Positions 1 through 8,619 of a stretch of 64,000 nucleotides of DNA are shown piece after piece; positions within the stretch are counted from its first letter, which is position 1; every line of letters begins with the position of its first letter. This stretch comes from Thalassobaculum_A sp040219615. GTDB taxonomy: Bacteria > Pseudomonadota > Alphaproteobacteria > Thalassobaculales > Thalassobaculaceae. The stretch spans positions 186,001 to 250,000 of the forward strand of contig NZ_JAVJSE010000040.1 of the NCBI RefSeq assembly GCF_040219615.1, read 5' to 3'. Under the pieces are notes generated by a model. It was not told the DNA's origin and did not search any database. It saw only the letters and a program-made list of their open reading frames with translations. Made by a program: the position numbers and the translations under genes.

Positions 1-2
1 GG

Positions 3-1352
3 GCCGGGCTGCAGGCTTCGCGCGACGTCCAGGTGCTCGGTGCCGAAGGTCGGCTGGCGACCCCCCTCGGCACGTTCCGGCTCGACGGCGCCCTGAGCCG
101 TCTGGACTCGGAGCCGGACGACAGCGGCGGCGCCGGGCAGACCGGCACCGGGACGGCGCTGCGCCTGCAGCACCGGTTCGCCGAGAAGCCCGAGATCGGC
201 GGCGCCAACCGCAACCTGTCGACCAGCGTCACCTTCCGCAGTCCGGACTTCTCTGGCCTCGGGCAGCAGACCGCCAGCAATCCGATCGCCCTCGACATCG
301 GCGCGCTCTACGGCCAGCGGATCCACGGCGACCTGTATGGCAGCATCGGCGTCAGCCATCAGTTCGCGCGCTACGACCAGCCGGACGTCACCACCGCCGA
401 CCTGAACTTCAGCCTGCCGATCACCGACGACGTGACCGCGTACCTGCAGGTCGGGCGGCGGCAGCTGGACCCCGGCGAGGACGACAACCGGCTGTTCCTG
501 TCGATCGCCTGGTACCCGGGCCGCTCGGGCCACCGGGTCGAGAGCTCCTACGATTCCAGCAGGCAGACCCAGCGTGTCGACTACACCTACACGCCGCTGT
601 CCCGCGTCGACGCGGTCGACGCCGACCTCTCGCTGAGCCGCGACGACAGCAACGACCGGCTGACCGGCGACATCGGCTACACGGGATACCGTTTCGACGG
701 CCGTATCCTGCAGTCCTCGTCGGTCGACCGCGACGGCGAGGGCAGCGAGAATCGAACCACCCTGAACTTCGGAACCGCGCTCGCCTTTGCCGACGGCCAT
801 TTCGGTGTGACCCGGCCGATCCGTGACAGTTTCGTGCTGTTCGCGCCGCACCCGGCGATCGCCGACCAGGATCTGGAGATCAACCGCGTCGGCGACACGC
901 CCGCGGCACGGAGCGACCTCCTCGGCGCCCCGGTGCTGCCGGACCTGAACCCCTACTATCAGCACCAGGTCGTGATCGATGCGCCGGACCTGCCGCTGGG
1001 ATACGAGCTCGGCCGGCAGATCTACGACGTGCGGCCGACCTACCGCAGCGGGATCCTGATCCCGGTCGGCACCGGCGCCACCGTGCTCGGCGACGGCGTC
1101 CTGGTCGACGCCCAGGGCCAGCCGCTGCCGCTCGAACTCGGCACCATAACAGCGATCACCGACGCCGAACGCCCGCCGATCGAGTTCTTCACCAGCCGCA
1201 AGGGCCGGTTCCGCGTCGAGGGCCTGTCGCCCGGCCGGTGGCGGCTCACGTTGGCCAATGCGCCGGACCGCGCCATCGAGTTCGAGATTCTCGACGGCAG
1301 TGCCGGCCGGGTCGATCTCGGCAACCTGACCTACGTGATGGACCAGCGGTGA
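3..1352 (+). CDS. Outer-membrane usher of a chaperone-usher pilus, C-terminal part (partial)
   Basis: The frame is open to the left edge, so the N-terminus lies outside the window; about 449 residues are visible. An usher is an outer-membrane beta-barrel that takes chaperone-bound pilin subunits and assembles and exports the fibre. What shows it: many alternating short beta-strand segments with tyrosines and acidic turns (barrel), the segment LPDLNPYYQHQV that links barrel and C-terminal domains in FimD/PapC-like ushers, and a final small beta domain with GRFRVEGLSPGRW. The next two genes encode exported pilin-like proteins, which fits the 3' end of an archaic (Csu-like) chaperone-usher operon. 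The family call is firm; the subtype is inferred from the neighbours. Confidence 0.8.
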   Translation, partial: AGLQASRDVQVLGAEGRLATPLGTFRLDGALSRLDSEPDDSGGAGQTGTGTALRLQHRFAEKPEIGGANRNLSTSVTFRSPDFSGLGQQTASNPIALDIGALYGQRIHGDLYGSIGVSHQFARYDQPDVTTADLNFSLPITDDVTAYLQVGRRQLDPGEDDNRLFLSIAWYPGRSGHRVESSYDSSRQTQRVDYTYTPLSRVDAVDADLSLSRDDSNDRLTGDIGYTGYRFDGRILQSSSVDRDGEGSENRTTLNFGTALAFADGHFGVTRPIRDSFVLFAPHPAIADQDLEINRVGDTPAARSDLLGAPVLPDLNPYYQHQVVIDAPDLPLGYELGRQIYDVRPTYRSGILIPVGTGATVLGDGVLVDAQGQPLPLELGTITAITDAERPPIEFFTSRKGRFRVEGLSPGRWRLTLANAPDRAIEFEILDGSAGRVDLGNLTYVMDQR

Positions 1353-1369
1353 CGCCCCGGGGAGGCCGC

Positions 1370-2338
1370 ATGCGCAACGCCGTACCACATCTTGCCCGAC
1401 TGCCAGCGATGCTCGTGCTGGCGGCAATGCTCGCGCTGGCGGCGATGCTGCCGGCGGCGCCGGCATGGGCCTGCTCGCTGTCGATCATGGACGTCACCTC
1501 GACGACCTGGGTCGGCCGACACGGCAAGGGCTACGAGGTCTTCGACCCCGAGAGCCGGTCGCTGGCAGTCTCGTTCCGGGTGCGCGGCCGGGACGGGTCC
1601 TGCCCGTTCTTCGTCACGGTCGCGGCGGCCTCCACCACCGACGGCACGACCGGCGAACTGCGTGGCGGCGGCTCCGCACTGCGCTACGAGGTCCAGAAGG
1701 ACGCCAGCGGCTCGAAGCCGCTGAAGCCCCTCAACCTGGCCTCGGAGAGCGACGTGTTCATCGGTGCGATCGCCGAGGAGGACGACACCGTCGCGTTCCA
1801 GTTCGCGCTGCGGGTGCCACCGCAGCAGGTCGTTGCGCCGGGCCGCTACGGCGGCGACATCGAGATCACAGCCTACGAGGGAACCCTGGGCGACGGCATC
1901 CTGCGGGACCGCCGGCGGGTGAGCGTCTCCGTTCCGGTGCCGGCGGTCGCCGAGCTGTCGTTCGCGGAGGGCGCCGGATTCGATCCGAACTACGGCAGCT
2001 ACACGGTGAGCTTCAACGTCCTGCAGCGCGGCAAGCGTCGGGCCGTCACGCTCAAGGCCCGCAGCAACGGCGGCTACCGGGTCACCCTGGAATCGGAGCA
2101 CGGCGCCCTGCGCCACGTCGACCCGCGCGAGAACAGCGAGATCCCCTACCAGGCCTCCATCGACGGCGGCAGCGTGACGCTGCCGCGCCGGGTACCGACC
2201 CCGGCCATCACCCACGCCGCAGCTACCGACCCGGGCGGCCGCAGCCATTTCATCGAATTCACGGTCGGCGAGATCGGCGACGCCTCGCCGGGCGACTATC
2301 GCGACGTCATCACCCTGACGGTGGTCAGCTTGCGGTGA
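1370..2338 (+). CDS. Exported two-domain spore-coat-U-like pilin or tip adhesin
   Basis: 322 residues, starting 17 bases after the usher with GGGGAGG as ribosome site. An N-terminal signal peptide (repeated Leu/Ala/Met, ending near AAPAWA) is followed by two similar beta-sandwich units: roughly residues 30-190, with the first strands around ACSLSIMDVTSTTW, and 195-322, which ends with SPGDYRDVITLTVVSL. That ending (Gly-x-Tyr-x-Asp followed by hydrophobic strand residues) is the usual C-terminus of SCPU/CsuA/B-type subunits. Two units in one chain is the architecture of tip adhesins of archaic chaperone-usher pili. Function as pilus tip or minor subunit is inferred; no enzyme motif is visible. 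Confidence 0.6.
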   Translation: MRNAVPHLARLPAMLVLAAMLALAAMLPAAPAWACSLSIMDVTSTTWVGRHGKGYEVFDPESRSLAVSFRVRGRDGSCPFFVTVAAASTTDGTTGELRGGGSALRYEVQKDASGSKPLKPLNLASESDVFIGAIAEEDDTVAFQFALRVPPQQVVAPGRYGGDIEITAYEGTLGDGILRDRRRVSVSVPVPAVAELSFAEGAGFDPNYGSYTVSFNVLQRGKRRAVTLKARSNGGYRVTLESEHGALRHVDPRENSEIPYQASIDGGSVTLPRRVPTPAITHAAATDPGGRSHFIEFTVGEIGDASPGDYRDVITLTVVSLR

Positions 2339-2389
2339 GAGAGCATGTTCATTAGAATTTTCTGTTCAACATGTTGCCAAGGGGCTGCG

Positions 2390-2917
2390 ATGGCCAGGGC
2401 TCGACGGCATTTCCGCAGCGCGCACCGGCAGATCCAGGCGGCGGCCCTCGGCGTGCTGGCCGGCCTTCTCTCGGCCGCCCAGCCGGCCGGCGCGGCCGGA
2501 GCCTCGGGGTCGATCCGGCTGAGCGGCCATGTGCCGGCGCAGGCGGCCGTCCAGCTGTCGCGCTGGACGCTGACGCCGCTGGCCCCGCATCGGTCCGGGA
2601 GCCGGCTCCGCCTGGGCATTGCCGGTCTGTCGATCCTCGCGAACAACCGCAGCTTCACGGTCAGCCTGGTCTCGGCCGGCGCGCGCGGCCGGCCGGGCTT
2701 GGTCGAGTCAGCGACCGGCAGGGTGGTGCCCTACGACCTGGCCTATGGCGGCGTCGGGCTGGCGGTCGTCGACGGCGAGGTCCCGCTCGACCGGGTGCTG
2801 CAGTCGGCCGCCGCCGGAGCCGGCGGCAACGACATCGAGCTCCGCCTGCGGCCGGACAGCGCACTCGGCCAGGGCCGCTACCAGGACCGGCTGGTGCTGA
2901 TCATCAGGGCGCGCTGA
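2390..2917 (+). CDS. Exported pilin-like protein of the chaperone-usher cluster
   Basis: 175 residues from the ATG at 2390. An in-frame ATG at 2345 exists, but its extra leader is cysteine-rich and unlike a signal sequence, whereas AAGGGG sits correctly before 2390. The N-terminus MARARRHFR... is a basic signal peptide followed by a hydrophobic core ending near QPAGAAG. The mature part is beta-rich, with ILANNRSFTVSLVSA in the middle, and closes with GQGRYQDRLVLII, the Gly-x-Tyr-x-Asp pattern of pilin subunits seen also at the end of the preceding gene. It lies 51 bases after that gene and is the last gene of the operon. A structural or minor pilin is the likely role. Confidence 0.5.
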   Translation: MARARRHFRSAHRQIQAAALGVLAGLLSAAQPAGAAGASGSIRLSGHVPAQAAVQLSRWTLTPLAPHRSGSRLRLGIAGLSILANNRSFTVSLVSAGARGRPGLVESATGRVVPYDLAYGGVGLAVVDGEVPLDRVLQSAAAGAGGNDIELRLRPDSALGQGRYQDRLVLIIRAR

Positions 2918-2935
2918 CCGCCGGTCGGACCGCCG

Positions 2936-4552
2936 TCAGCCTGGCGCAGAGGCGCGCAGCGCATGGCCCTGCGCCCAGCGGCGCAGAGCCGAGATCTCCT
3001 CGGCCCGCAACCGCGCCAGCGGCACCGTCCCGTGCGCCGACTCCTCGAAGTCCGGCAGGCCCACGTCCGGAGCCTTCTCCCCCTGCTCCACGCGGCGGTG
3101 ATAGGCGTTGATCATCGCCTCGTTGATCCAGGCCGCCAGCTCGGCACCGGTCAGGGCGACGTCCGGCCCGTGCACGGCCGGGCCCGACAGCTCGACCAGG
3201 CGGTCCAGGTCGATCGCCTGGGGGTCGCGGCCGGCGCGCCGGATGTGGATCGACAGGATCTCCCGGCGCTCCTCCTCGTTCGGCAGGTCGACGAAGAAGA
3301 TCTCGTCGAAGCGGCCCTTTCGCAGGATCTCCGGCGGCAACAGGTCGATCTGGTTGGCCGTGGCGAACACGAAGACGCTGCTCTGCTTCTCCTGCATCCA
3401 GGTCAGGAAGGTGCCAAGGACGCGCAACGACACGCCGCTGTCGCCGATATGGGCACCGGGGCGCGGCAGCCCTTTCTCGATCTCGTCGAGCCACAGGACG
3501 CAGGGCGCCACCGCCTCCGCCACCTGCAGGACCTGGCGGATATGCTCCTCCGACGAACCGACCAGGGACGAGTAGATCCGCCCCATGTCGAGCTTCAGCA
3601 GCGGCAGCTTCCAGGCCGCGGCGACGCATTTGGCCGACCAGGACTTGCCGCAGCCGGGCACCCCGGTGACCAGCACGCCCTTCGGCGCCTGCACTCCGAA
3701 CGCCCGGCCGTCCTCCGAGAACGCCAGGCGGCGACGCTTCATCCAGGCCTTCAGGCGGTCCAGCCCGCCGATGTCGTCCAGGGACAGGTCGAGGTTCTCG
3801 ATGAAGTCGAGCAGCCCGGACTTGCGGACGATCTGCCGCTTCTGCAGGAACACGTGCCGGACGTCGCGGTCGTCGATCCGCAGATCGTCGACCACCGCGT
3901 AGGATACCGCGTTCCGGATCTCGGACAGGGTCAGTCCGACCGCCGCCTCGGTGAAACGCTCCTTGAGCCGCTCCCCCTCGGTGACGGCGATGGCCGGCGA
4001 CAGCGCGAGATGCGCGAACAGCCGGTCCACATGGATTCGGATCTCCTCGCGGGTCGGCAGCGGGAAGTCGAGCAGCGTGATGTCGCGCTCCAGTTCCTTG
4101 GGCATCGCGCTGCCCGGGGTGACGATCAGGCAGGTCGCGACCCGGTTCTCGCTGCGGATCCGATGGATCAGGTCGCGCAGCTTGCGGGCATAGATCGGAT
4201 TGGCGTTGCGGTCGGTCAGGTAGGTCGTGGGATCCAGCAGAACGAATATCAGTCCCTTCTTCTCGGCCTGCTTGGACTGCAGCATCTGCTCGAAGGTCTC
4301 GAGCGCCGCCGCCAGGTCCGCCATCGCCAGCTTGCTGTCGATCACGCCGTGGTCGTGATGGTCGATCTCGAACACGCCGTGGCTGGCCGACCAGCCGAAG
4401 ATCGAGCAGGTCAGGTCGCCCGCCAGGTCCTTCACGACCTCGAGCACCCGTTCCTCCTCGTAGGTGCTGATATGCACCGCCGGGAAATGCGCCCGCAGAA
4501 GCCGGTCGAGCTCGGCCTTGAACTCGTCCCTGGTCATGACCTGCCCGTTCAT
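2936..4552 (-). CDS. AAA ATPase of the Ycf46 family
   Basis: 538 residues from the ATG at 4552; starts at 4537 and 4624 are also possible. The N-terminal half (to about residue 245) has the Ycf46-type degenerate domain with FGWSASHG, a long regulatory beta/alpha region and LIVTPGSAMPKELERDI. The C-terminal half is a true AAA module: Walker A GVPGCGKS (297-304), Walker B VLWLDEIE (Asp356, Glu357), sensor FVFATAN and the KGRFDEIF arginine region, followed by the small helical lid. Ycf46 proteins are cytosolic ATPases of poorly defined role (in cyanobacteria linked to carbon or pH stress). It converges with the pilus operon and reads away from the sox cluster; no partner gene is evident. Confidence 0.8.
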   Translation of the reverse strand: MNGQVMTRDEFKAELDRLLRAHFPAVHISTYEEERVLEVVKDLAGDLTCSIFGWSASHGVFEIDHHDHGVIDSKLAMADLAAALETFEQMLQSKQAEKKGLIFVLLDPTTYLTDRNANPIYARKLRDLIHRIRSENRVATCLIVTPGSAMPKELERDITLLDFPLPTREEIRIHVDRLFAHLALSPAIAVTEGERLKERFTEAAVGLTLSEIRNAVSYAVVDDLRIDDRDVRHVFLQKRQIVRKSGLLDFIENLDLSLDDIGGLDRLKAWMKRRRLAFSEDGRAFGVQAPKGVLVTGVPGCGKSWSAKCVAAAWKLPLLKLDMGRIYSSLVGSSEEHIRQVLQVAEAVAPCVLWLDEIEKGLPRPGAHIGDSGVSLRVLGTFLTWMQEKQSSVFVFATANQIDLLPPEILRKGRFDEIFFVDLPNEEERREILSIHIRRAGRDPQAIDLDRLVELSGPAVHGPDVALTGAELAAWINEAMINAYHRRVEQGEKAPDVGLPDFEESAHGTVPLARLRAEEISALRRWAQGHALRASAPG

Positions 4553-4653
4553 CGCGCTGCGCCCCCGGCCGTCGTTCCTGCCCATCCGCGTCGGACGGGG
4601 CCTCCCAGTTCGCTTTCCTATCAACGCGCTATCATGATGGCCGACCGGCGGGA

Positions 4654-4667
4654 TTGACGCACGTCAA
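4654..4667. promoter_or_regulatory. Candidate Crp/Fnr-type operator TTGAC-GCAC-GTCAA
   Basis: Perfect five-base arms TTGAC/GTCAA separated by four bases, the geometry of FNR, FixK, DNR and NnrR boxes. It lies 77 bases before the metallo-hydrolase gene and 101 bases before the divergent AAA ATPase start. Two similar dyads occur at 17752 and 20444, each also just before a gene start. Which regulator binds is not visible. Confidence 0.5.
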
Positions 4668-4703
4668 ACCGCCTCCGCTTGACAGTCCAGGTCCAACCGG
4701 CCG

Positions 4704-4732
4704 ATAAATTCAAAAATTCATATATATATTTA
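4704..4732 (+). promoter_or_regulatory. AT-rich island before the metallo-hydrolase gene, candidate SoxR operator/promoter
   Basis: Almost uninterrupted A/T inside otherwise very GC-rich DNA, ending in ATATATATTTAC directly before the ribosome site ACGGAG and the ATG at 4744. It shares the ATATTTA ending with the islands at 7790 and 9311. ArsR-family sulfur repressors bind AT-rich dyads, so this may be a SoxR-controlled promoter; the exact operator boundaries are a guess. Confidence 0.4.
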
Positions 4733-4743
4733 CGGAGAAAGTC

Positions 4744-5724
4744 ATGGCCACCGGATCGTCGCAGCTTCCGAAGCGCGGCCAGAACTGGTCCCGGCGTGCG
4801 GTGCTCGGCGGCGCCGGGCTGACGGCACTCGGCCTCGGGGCGACCGCGCCGGCCGGCCGGCCGCTTGCCGCCTCGACAGGCGCCGCCGCACCCGCCCGGT
4901 TGGCGCTCGGCGACACCGAGGTCACGGTGCTGAGCGACGGCGGCCTGGTTCTGCCGATGGACCTCTACCTGCCGGACACGCCGGAACCTGAGATCGCCGC
5001 CCTGCTGGCGCCGCACGGCATGCCGACCGACATGGTCCGCCCGGACTGCAACCTGACCCTGCTGCGCAGCGGCGACCGCGTGGTGCTGTTCGACGCCGGC
5101 GCCGGACCGCTGTTCCAGGATACCGCCGGCAAGCTGCCGGCCAGCCTCGCCGCCGCCGGGGTCGATCCGGCCGAGGTCACCGACCTGTGCTTCACCCACG
5201 CCCACCCCGATCACCTGTGGGGCGTGCTGGACGACTTCGACGAGCCGGTGTTCCCGAACGCCCGCTGCTGGATGGGCCGGGCCGAATGGGACTACTGGCG
5301 GGCGCCGGCAACATTGACGACCATATCCGAGGCCCGGCAGAGCTTCGTGGTCGGTGCCCGCAACCGGATGGCGGCGATCGAGGACAGGGTCGAGCTGTTC
5401 GACGCCGGCGCCGAGATCCTGCCGGGGATCGAGGCGGTCGGCAGCTTCGGGCATACCCCCGGCCACGTCTGCTTCATGATCCATCGCGGCGACGGGCTGC
5501 TGGTGGTCGGCGACGCCATCGGCAATGCGGTGATCTCGTTCGAGCGCCCGGACTGGCACGCCGGCAGCGACCACGACGTCGAGCAGGGGGCCGCCACCCG
5601 GCGCCGGCTGCTCGACCGGCTGACCGCCGACCGCACGCGGATCGTCGGCTTCCACCTGCCCTATCCGGGAATCGGCATGGTCGAACGCAGCGGCGCGCAC
5701 TACCGGTTCGCGGCGACCGGCTGA
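4744..5724 (+). CDS. Tat-exported metallo-beta-lactamase-fold hydrolase of the sox cluster
   Basis: 326 residues. The N-terminus contains SRRAVLGGAGLTALGLG, a twin-arginine signal, so the protein is periplasmic. The metal-binding motif THAHPDHLWG (around residue 155) is the HxHxDH signature of the fold; further ligands are the histidine in GHTPGHVC and the aspartate in VVGDAIGN. Related proteins, called SoxH or 'quinoprotein relay system zinc metallohydrolases', occur in sox loci, where they are thought to act on thiol or persulfide substrates. It has its own AT-rich promoter region and ends two bases from the convergent transporter gene. Fold and export are secure; the substrate is unknown, and the SoxH equivalence is only probable. 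Confidence 0.75.
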   Translation: MATGSSQLPKRGQNWSRRAVLGGAGLTALGLGATAPAGRPLAASTGAAAPARLALGDTEVTVLSDGGLVLPMDLYLPDTPEPEIAALLAPHGMPTDMVRPDCNLTLLRSGDRVVLFDAGAGPLFQDTAGKLPASLAAAGVDPAEVTDLCFTHAHPDHLWGVLDDFDEPVFPNARCWMGRAEWDYWRAPATLTTISEARQSFVVGARNRMAAIEDRVELFDAGAEILPGIEAVGSFGHTPGHVCFMIHRGDGLLVVGDAIGNAVISFERPDWHAGSDHDVEQGAATRRRLLDRLTADRTRIVGFHLPYPGIGMVERSGAHYRFAATG

Positions 5725-5725
5725 C

Positions 5726-6868
5726 CTACTCCGCAGGACCCGGGCCCGACTGCCGGCCGCGGAACATCGCCCAGGCGTTGCCCTCGACCATCCAGGACAG
5801 CCCGAGCCGGGCGCCCATCAGGATCGACGCGAAGGCGATCGGCGCCGACAGCGCCAGGGTCGAGAAGCCGGTCACGCCCTGCCCGATGGTGCAGCCCATG
5901 GCGAACACCCCGCCGACGCCCATCAACGCACCGCCGGCCAGGTGCCGGCTGAGTTCGCGGGCATCGTCGCAGGCCTCCCACTGGGCGTCGTGCCGGTACC
6001 AGGCCGCCAGCCCGGCGCCGATCACCGCCCCGACCACCAGCCCGACGCCGTAATCCGGCACCGTCCCGGTGTAGGTGATGACGTGGACGATCACATCGCC
6101 GACCGGCACCGAGAACGAGCCGGCCTCGATCTGCACCGGCTCGAACGAGATGGTGGCGAAATAGCTGGTGGCGGCCCAGCCGAACGCGATTACCAGGCCG
6201 ATCGCCGTGCCGGTGAGGATCAGGGCGCCGCGACGGCGGAACGCGGGGTCGACGAAGATCCAGGCCAGCAGCCCGCCGCCGAGCAGGCCGACGACGGCGA
6301 CGGTCGCGTCGAATCCAAGCAGCCTCGAGACCAGGGCGGGGATCGACTGGCCGCCGACCGCGGTCAGGTCGATCGCCCAGTCGTCGACCAGCGCGATCCG
6401 AACCTGACCCAGCAGGCCGCGCTGGGTCGCGACCGCGACCAGCCCGAGGACCAGCAGCACGATCAGCGAACGCAGGCTGCCGCCGCCGAGCCGGACCACC
6501 GCGCCGAACGCGCAGGTCCCGACCATGGCCATCCCGAACCCGAACATCAGGCCGCCGAGGATCGCCCCGCTGAGCCCCAGATAGGGCCGGAGATAGAAGC
6601 TGTCGCGGATGTCGGCGAGCCCGAACGCGGCCAGCGCCTGGGTCGCCAGCATCGCCACGGTCGCGGCCAGCACCCAGGTGCGCAGGCCGGTGGCGTCGCT
6701 CGAGTACCAGTACCGCTCGAGCGCCGACAGCGTGCAGAATCGGTTCAGGCGGGCGACGAATCCCAGGACGATGCCGGCGGCGACGCCGACCAGGGGAAGC
6801 GCCACATGCGCCTCGAGGGTGTCCACGGCGTTTCTCCCCGACGGAGTCTCGCCCGGGCGGGCCGACAC
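5726..6868 (-). CDS. YeeE/YedE-family sulfur-compound transporter, TsuA-like
   Basis: 380 residues with about nine or ten hydrophobic segments. The three cysteines characteristic of thiosulfate importers of the TsuA type are present in conserved settings: Cys45 (RLNRFCTLSA), Cys119 (MVGTCAFGAVVRLGGGS) and Cys326 (FAMGCTIGQGVTG). In TsuA such cysteines line the path and handle thiosulfate by transient S-S-S interactions. Full length (about 350-400 residues, both halves fused) distinguishes it from the split pair at 17869-19048. It is transcribed toward the metallo-hydrolase and lies just downstream of soxR. Inner-membrane uptake of thiosulfate or a related sulfur species is the expected role. 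Confidence 0.82.
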   Translation of the reverse strand: MSARPGETPSGRNAVDTLEAHVALPLVGVAAGIVLGFVARLNRFCTLSALERYWYSSDATGLRTWVLAATVAMLATQALAAFGLADIRDSFYLRPYLGLSGAILGGLMFGFGMAMVGTCAFGAVVRLGGGSLRSLIVLLVLGLVAVATQRGLLGQVRIALVDDWAIDLTAVGGQSIPALVSRLLGFDATVAVVGLLGGGLLAWIFVDPAFRRRGALILTGTAIGLVIAFGWAATSYFATISFEPVQIEAGSFSVPVGDVIVHVITYTGTVPDYGVGLVVGAVIGAGLAAWYRHDAQWEACDDARELSRHLAGGALMGVGGVFAMGCTIGQGVTGFSTLALSAPIAFASILMGARLGLSWMVEGNAWAMFRGRQSGPGPAE

Positions 6869-6941
6869 CGTTCGTTGTTCTGGACCGCGTCGGGCCCGGG
6901 CAGTTCCGTTCGTCCCCTGCGCCGCCGCCGCGCGCCGCCGG

Positions 6942-7340
6942 TCAGTCGGCCGGCGGTGTGCGGACCTTGCGGCAGAAGATGTCGTAGAGCGCGCCGATCA
7001 GGGCGGCCACTTCCTCGTCGGCGATACTGTAGTAGATCGACCGTCCGTCGCGCCGGGTCTTGACCAGCCGGTCGAAGCGCAGCCGTGCCAGCTGCTGGGA
7101 CACCGCGGCCTGCGACATCGACAGGGTGTCCTCCAGTTCCGAGACCGACTTCTCGCCCTCGGACAGCAGGCACAGGATCAGCAGCCGCGTCTCGTGCGAC
7201 AGTGCCTTCAGCATCTCGCTGGCCCGGTGCGCCTGCTCCAGCAGTTCCTGCAGGGCCGCAGGATCCGACGGCAGTCGCGTCTTCCAGGCTGTAACAGGCG
7301 TATCCACTATCCACTCCGCCTTCGGATGGTCCGGCACCAC
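6942..7340 (-). CDS. soxR: SoxR/SqrR/BigR-type ArsR-family persulfide-sensing repressor
   Basis: 132 residues with a GTG start (a second GTG follows directly; a shorter start is possible). Winged helix with recognition helix MSQAAVSQQLARLR and wing RRDGRSIYY, typical of ArsR/SmtB. Two cysteines in the right positions for the sulfide/persulfide sensors, Cys57 (RLLILCLLSEGE) in helix alpha2 and Cys123 (YDIFCRK) in the last helix, form a disulfide or tetrasulfide in SqrR/BigR. It sits between the transporter and soxS on the minus strand, the usual place for the sox repressor. It probably represses soxS, soxVW and soxXYZABCD, with AT-rich candidate operators at 7790-7816 and 9311-9337. Confidence 0.85.
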   Translation of the reverse strand: MVPDHPKAEWIVDTPVTAWKTRLPSDPAALQELLEQAHRASEMLKALSHETRLLILCLLSEGEKSVSELEDTLSMSQAAVSQQLARLRFDRLVKTRRDGRSIYYSIADEEVAALIGALYDIFCRKVRTPPAD

Positions 7341-7376
7341 GGCATCGCCGGGTCGGCGCCGGCGCCAGCAGTCATT

Positions 7377-7757
7377 CTACATCGCCGGGACCGGCCCGAG
7401 CTTCCCCAGCATTTCGGCCAGCAGCGGCCAGAAGAAATTGTCGCCCGGATAGCCGCGCAACCGCGCGACCTCCCGGCCGTCATCGGACAGCAGGATGAAG
7501 GTCGGTGTCAGCCGCTCCGGCGCGATCGCCGCCAGGTCGGCGGGCCACGACTCGGTCACGTCGACCCGCCGCAGCGGCGCCCGACGACCCTCCTCGGTGT
7601 GCGGGTAGCCGGGCGCGATCTCGTTGTTGAAGCGCGCGCACCAAGCGCAGCCCGGCTGCTCAAGCACGAGCAGTTCGGCTGCCCGCGCCGACTCCGGCAC
7701 GGCCACGGAAACCATCAGGACGACCGCTGCCGCGGTCATGCTGCGCGCCATGAGCAT
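7377..7757 (-). CDS. soxS: SoxS-like periplasmic thioredoxin-fold protein
   Basis: 126 residues from the ATG at 7757. An ATG at 7796 would add a leader lying close to the probable operator, so the shorter start is preferred. Signal peptide MLMARSMTAAAVVLMVSVAV, then the redox motif PGCAWCARF and the cis-proline region LTPTFILL. SoxS of Paracoccus reactivates the SoxY cysteine by thiol-disulfide exchange, and this gene has the same size, motif and position next to soxR and divergent from soxV. It ends 36 bases before the soxR start, so the two are probably co-transcribed. Some uncertainty remains because several small thioredoxin-like proteins occur in sox loci. Confidence 0.78.
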   Translation of the reverse strand: MLMARSMTAAAVVLMVSVAVPESARAAELLVLEQPGCAWCARFNNEIAPGYPHTEEGRRAPLRRVDVTESWPADLAAIAPERLTPTFILLSDDGREVARLRGYPGDNFFWPLLAEMLGKLGPVPAM

Positions 7758-7789
7758 GGCGAGAACATACCCGTGCAGAGAGCATTTGT

Positions 7790-7816
7790 CATACATAGAA
7801 AAATGTAAATATGATT
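7790..7816. promoter_or_regulatory. AT-rich divergent soxS/soxV control region
   Basis: An isolated A/T stretch between the divergent soxS and soxV genes. It contains the word TAAATATGATT (7806-7816), which recurs exactly, on the opposite strand, at 9327-9337 before soxX, and an imperfect dyad starting CATA and ending TATG. Sox repressors of this family bind the soxS-soxV intergenic region in Paracoccus and Pseudaminobacter, so this is a good operator candidate. Confidence 0.5.
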
Positions 7817-7867
7817 GAGCGAATGAACGACCGGCCGACCGGCCGGCAACGGGAGCGAAATACCGAG

Positions 7868-8605
7868 ATGCTCGACGTCACCTTCGCGGGCGCCTTCGTG
7901 GCGGGGCTGCTGTCCTTTGTGTCGCCCTGCGTACTGCCGATCGTACCGCCCTATCTGTGCTACCTGACCGGACTGAGCTTCGAGCAGCTGGCGGGCGACG
8001 ACGCGCCGCCGCCCGGCGCGTCGCGGCGCATCGTGCTCTCGGCGGTGGTCTTCGTGCTCGGCTTCGCGACGGTGTTCGTGGCGCTCGGCGCCACCGCCAG
8101 CATGGTCGGGCAGACCGTGGCGCGCTACTTCGACGTGCTGTCGATCGTCGCCGGCGCGATCATCGCCGTCCTCGGCCTGCACTTCCTCGGGGTGTTCCGC
8201 ATTGCGCCGCTATTCCGCGACATGCGGTTCACGGTCGAGCGGCGGCCGGCCGGCCCGCTCGGGGCCTATGTGATCGGCCTCGCCTTCGCGTTCGGCTGGA
8301 CTCCCTGCGTGGGGCCGGTGCTGGCGGCGATCCTGTTCGTCGCCGGGTCCGCCGACGCCGCTTGGCGCGGCGCCGCGCTGCTGGCGGTATACGCCCTCGG
8401 GATCGGCCTGCCGTTCATCCTGGCCGCCGTCTTCGCGCCGCGGTTCGTGGCCTGGGCCAGCCGCTTCCGCCGCCATCTCGCGACCGTCGAGAAGGCCATG
8501 GGCGGCCTGCTCGTGGTCACCGGCGTGCTTTTCATGACCGGCCAGATGTCGGCGATCGCCAACTGGATGATCGAGACGTTCCCGGTATTCTCGGAAATCG
8601 GCTAG
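7868..8605 (+). CDS. soxV: SoxV, CcdA-family membrane electron transporter
   Basis: 245 residues from the ATG at 7868, the normal CcdA length; an upstream ATG in frame at 7811 lies inside the probable operator. Six hydrophobic segments and the two redox cysteines in SPCVLPIVPPYLCYL (first segment) and GWTPCVGPVL (fourth segment). CcdA/SoxV carries electrons from cytoplasmic thioredoxin across the inner membrane to periplasmic SoxW, keeping the SoxY carrier cysteine reduced. soxW follows after 14 bases, so the pair is one transcription unit divergent from soxS. Confidence 0.9.
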   Translation: MLDVTFAGAFVAGLLSFVSPCVLPIVPPYLCYLTGLSFEQLAGDDAPPPGASRRIVLSAVVFVLGFATVFVALGATASMVGQTVARYFDVLSIVAGAIIAVLGLHFLGVFRIAPLFRDMRFTVERRPAGPLGAYVIGLAFAFGWTPCVGPVLAAILFVAGSADAAWRGAALLAVYALGIGLPFILAAVFAPRFVAWASRFRRHLATVEKAMGGLLVVTGVLFMTGQMSAIANWMIETFPVFSEIG

Positions 8606-8619
8606 GGAGGAACCCAGTC

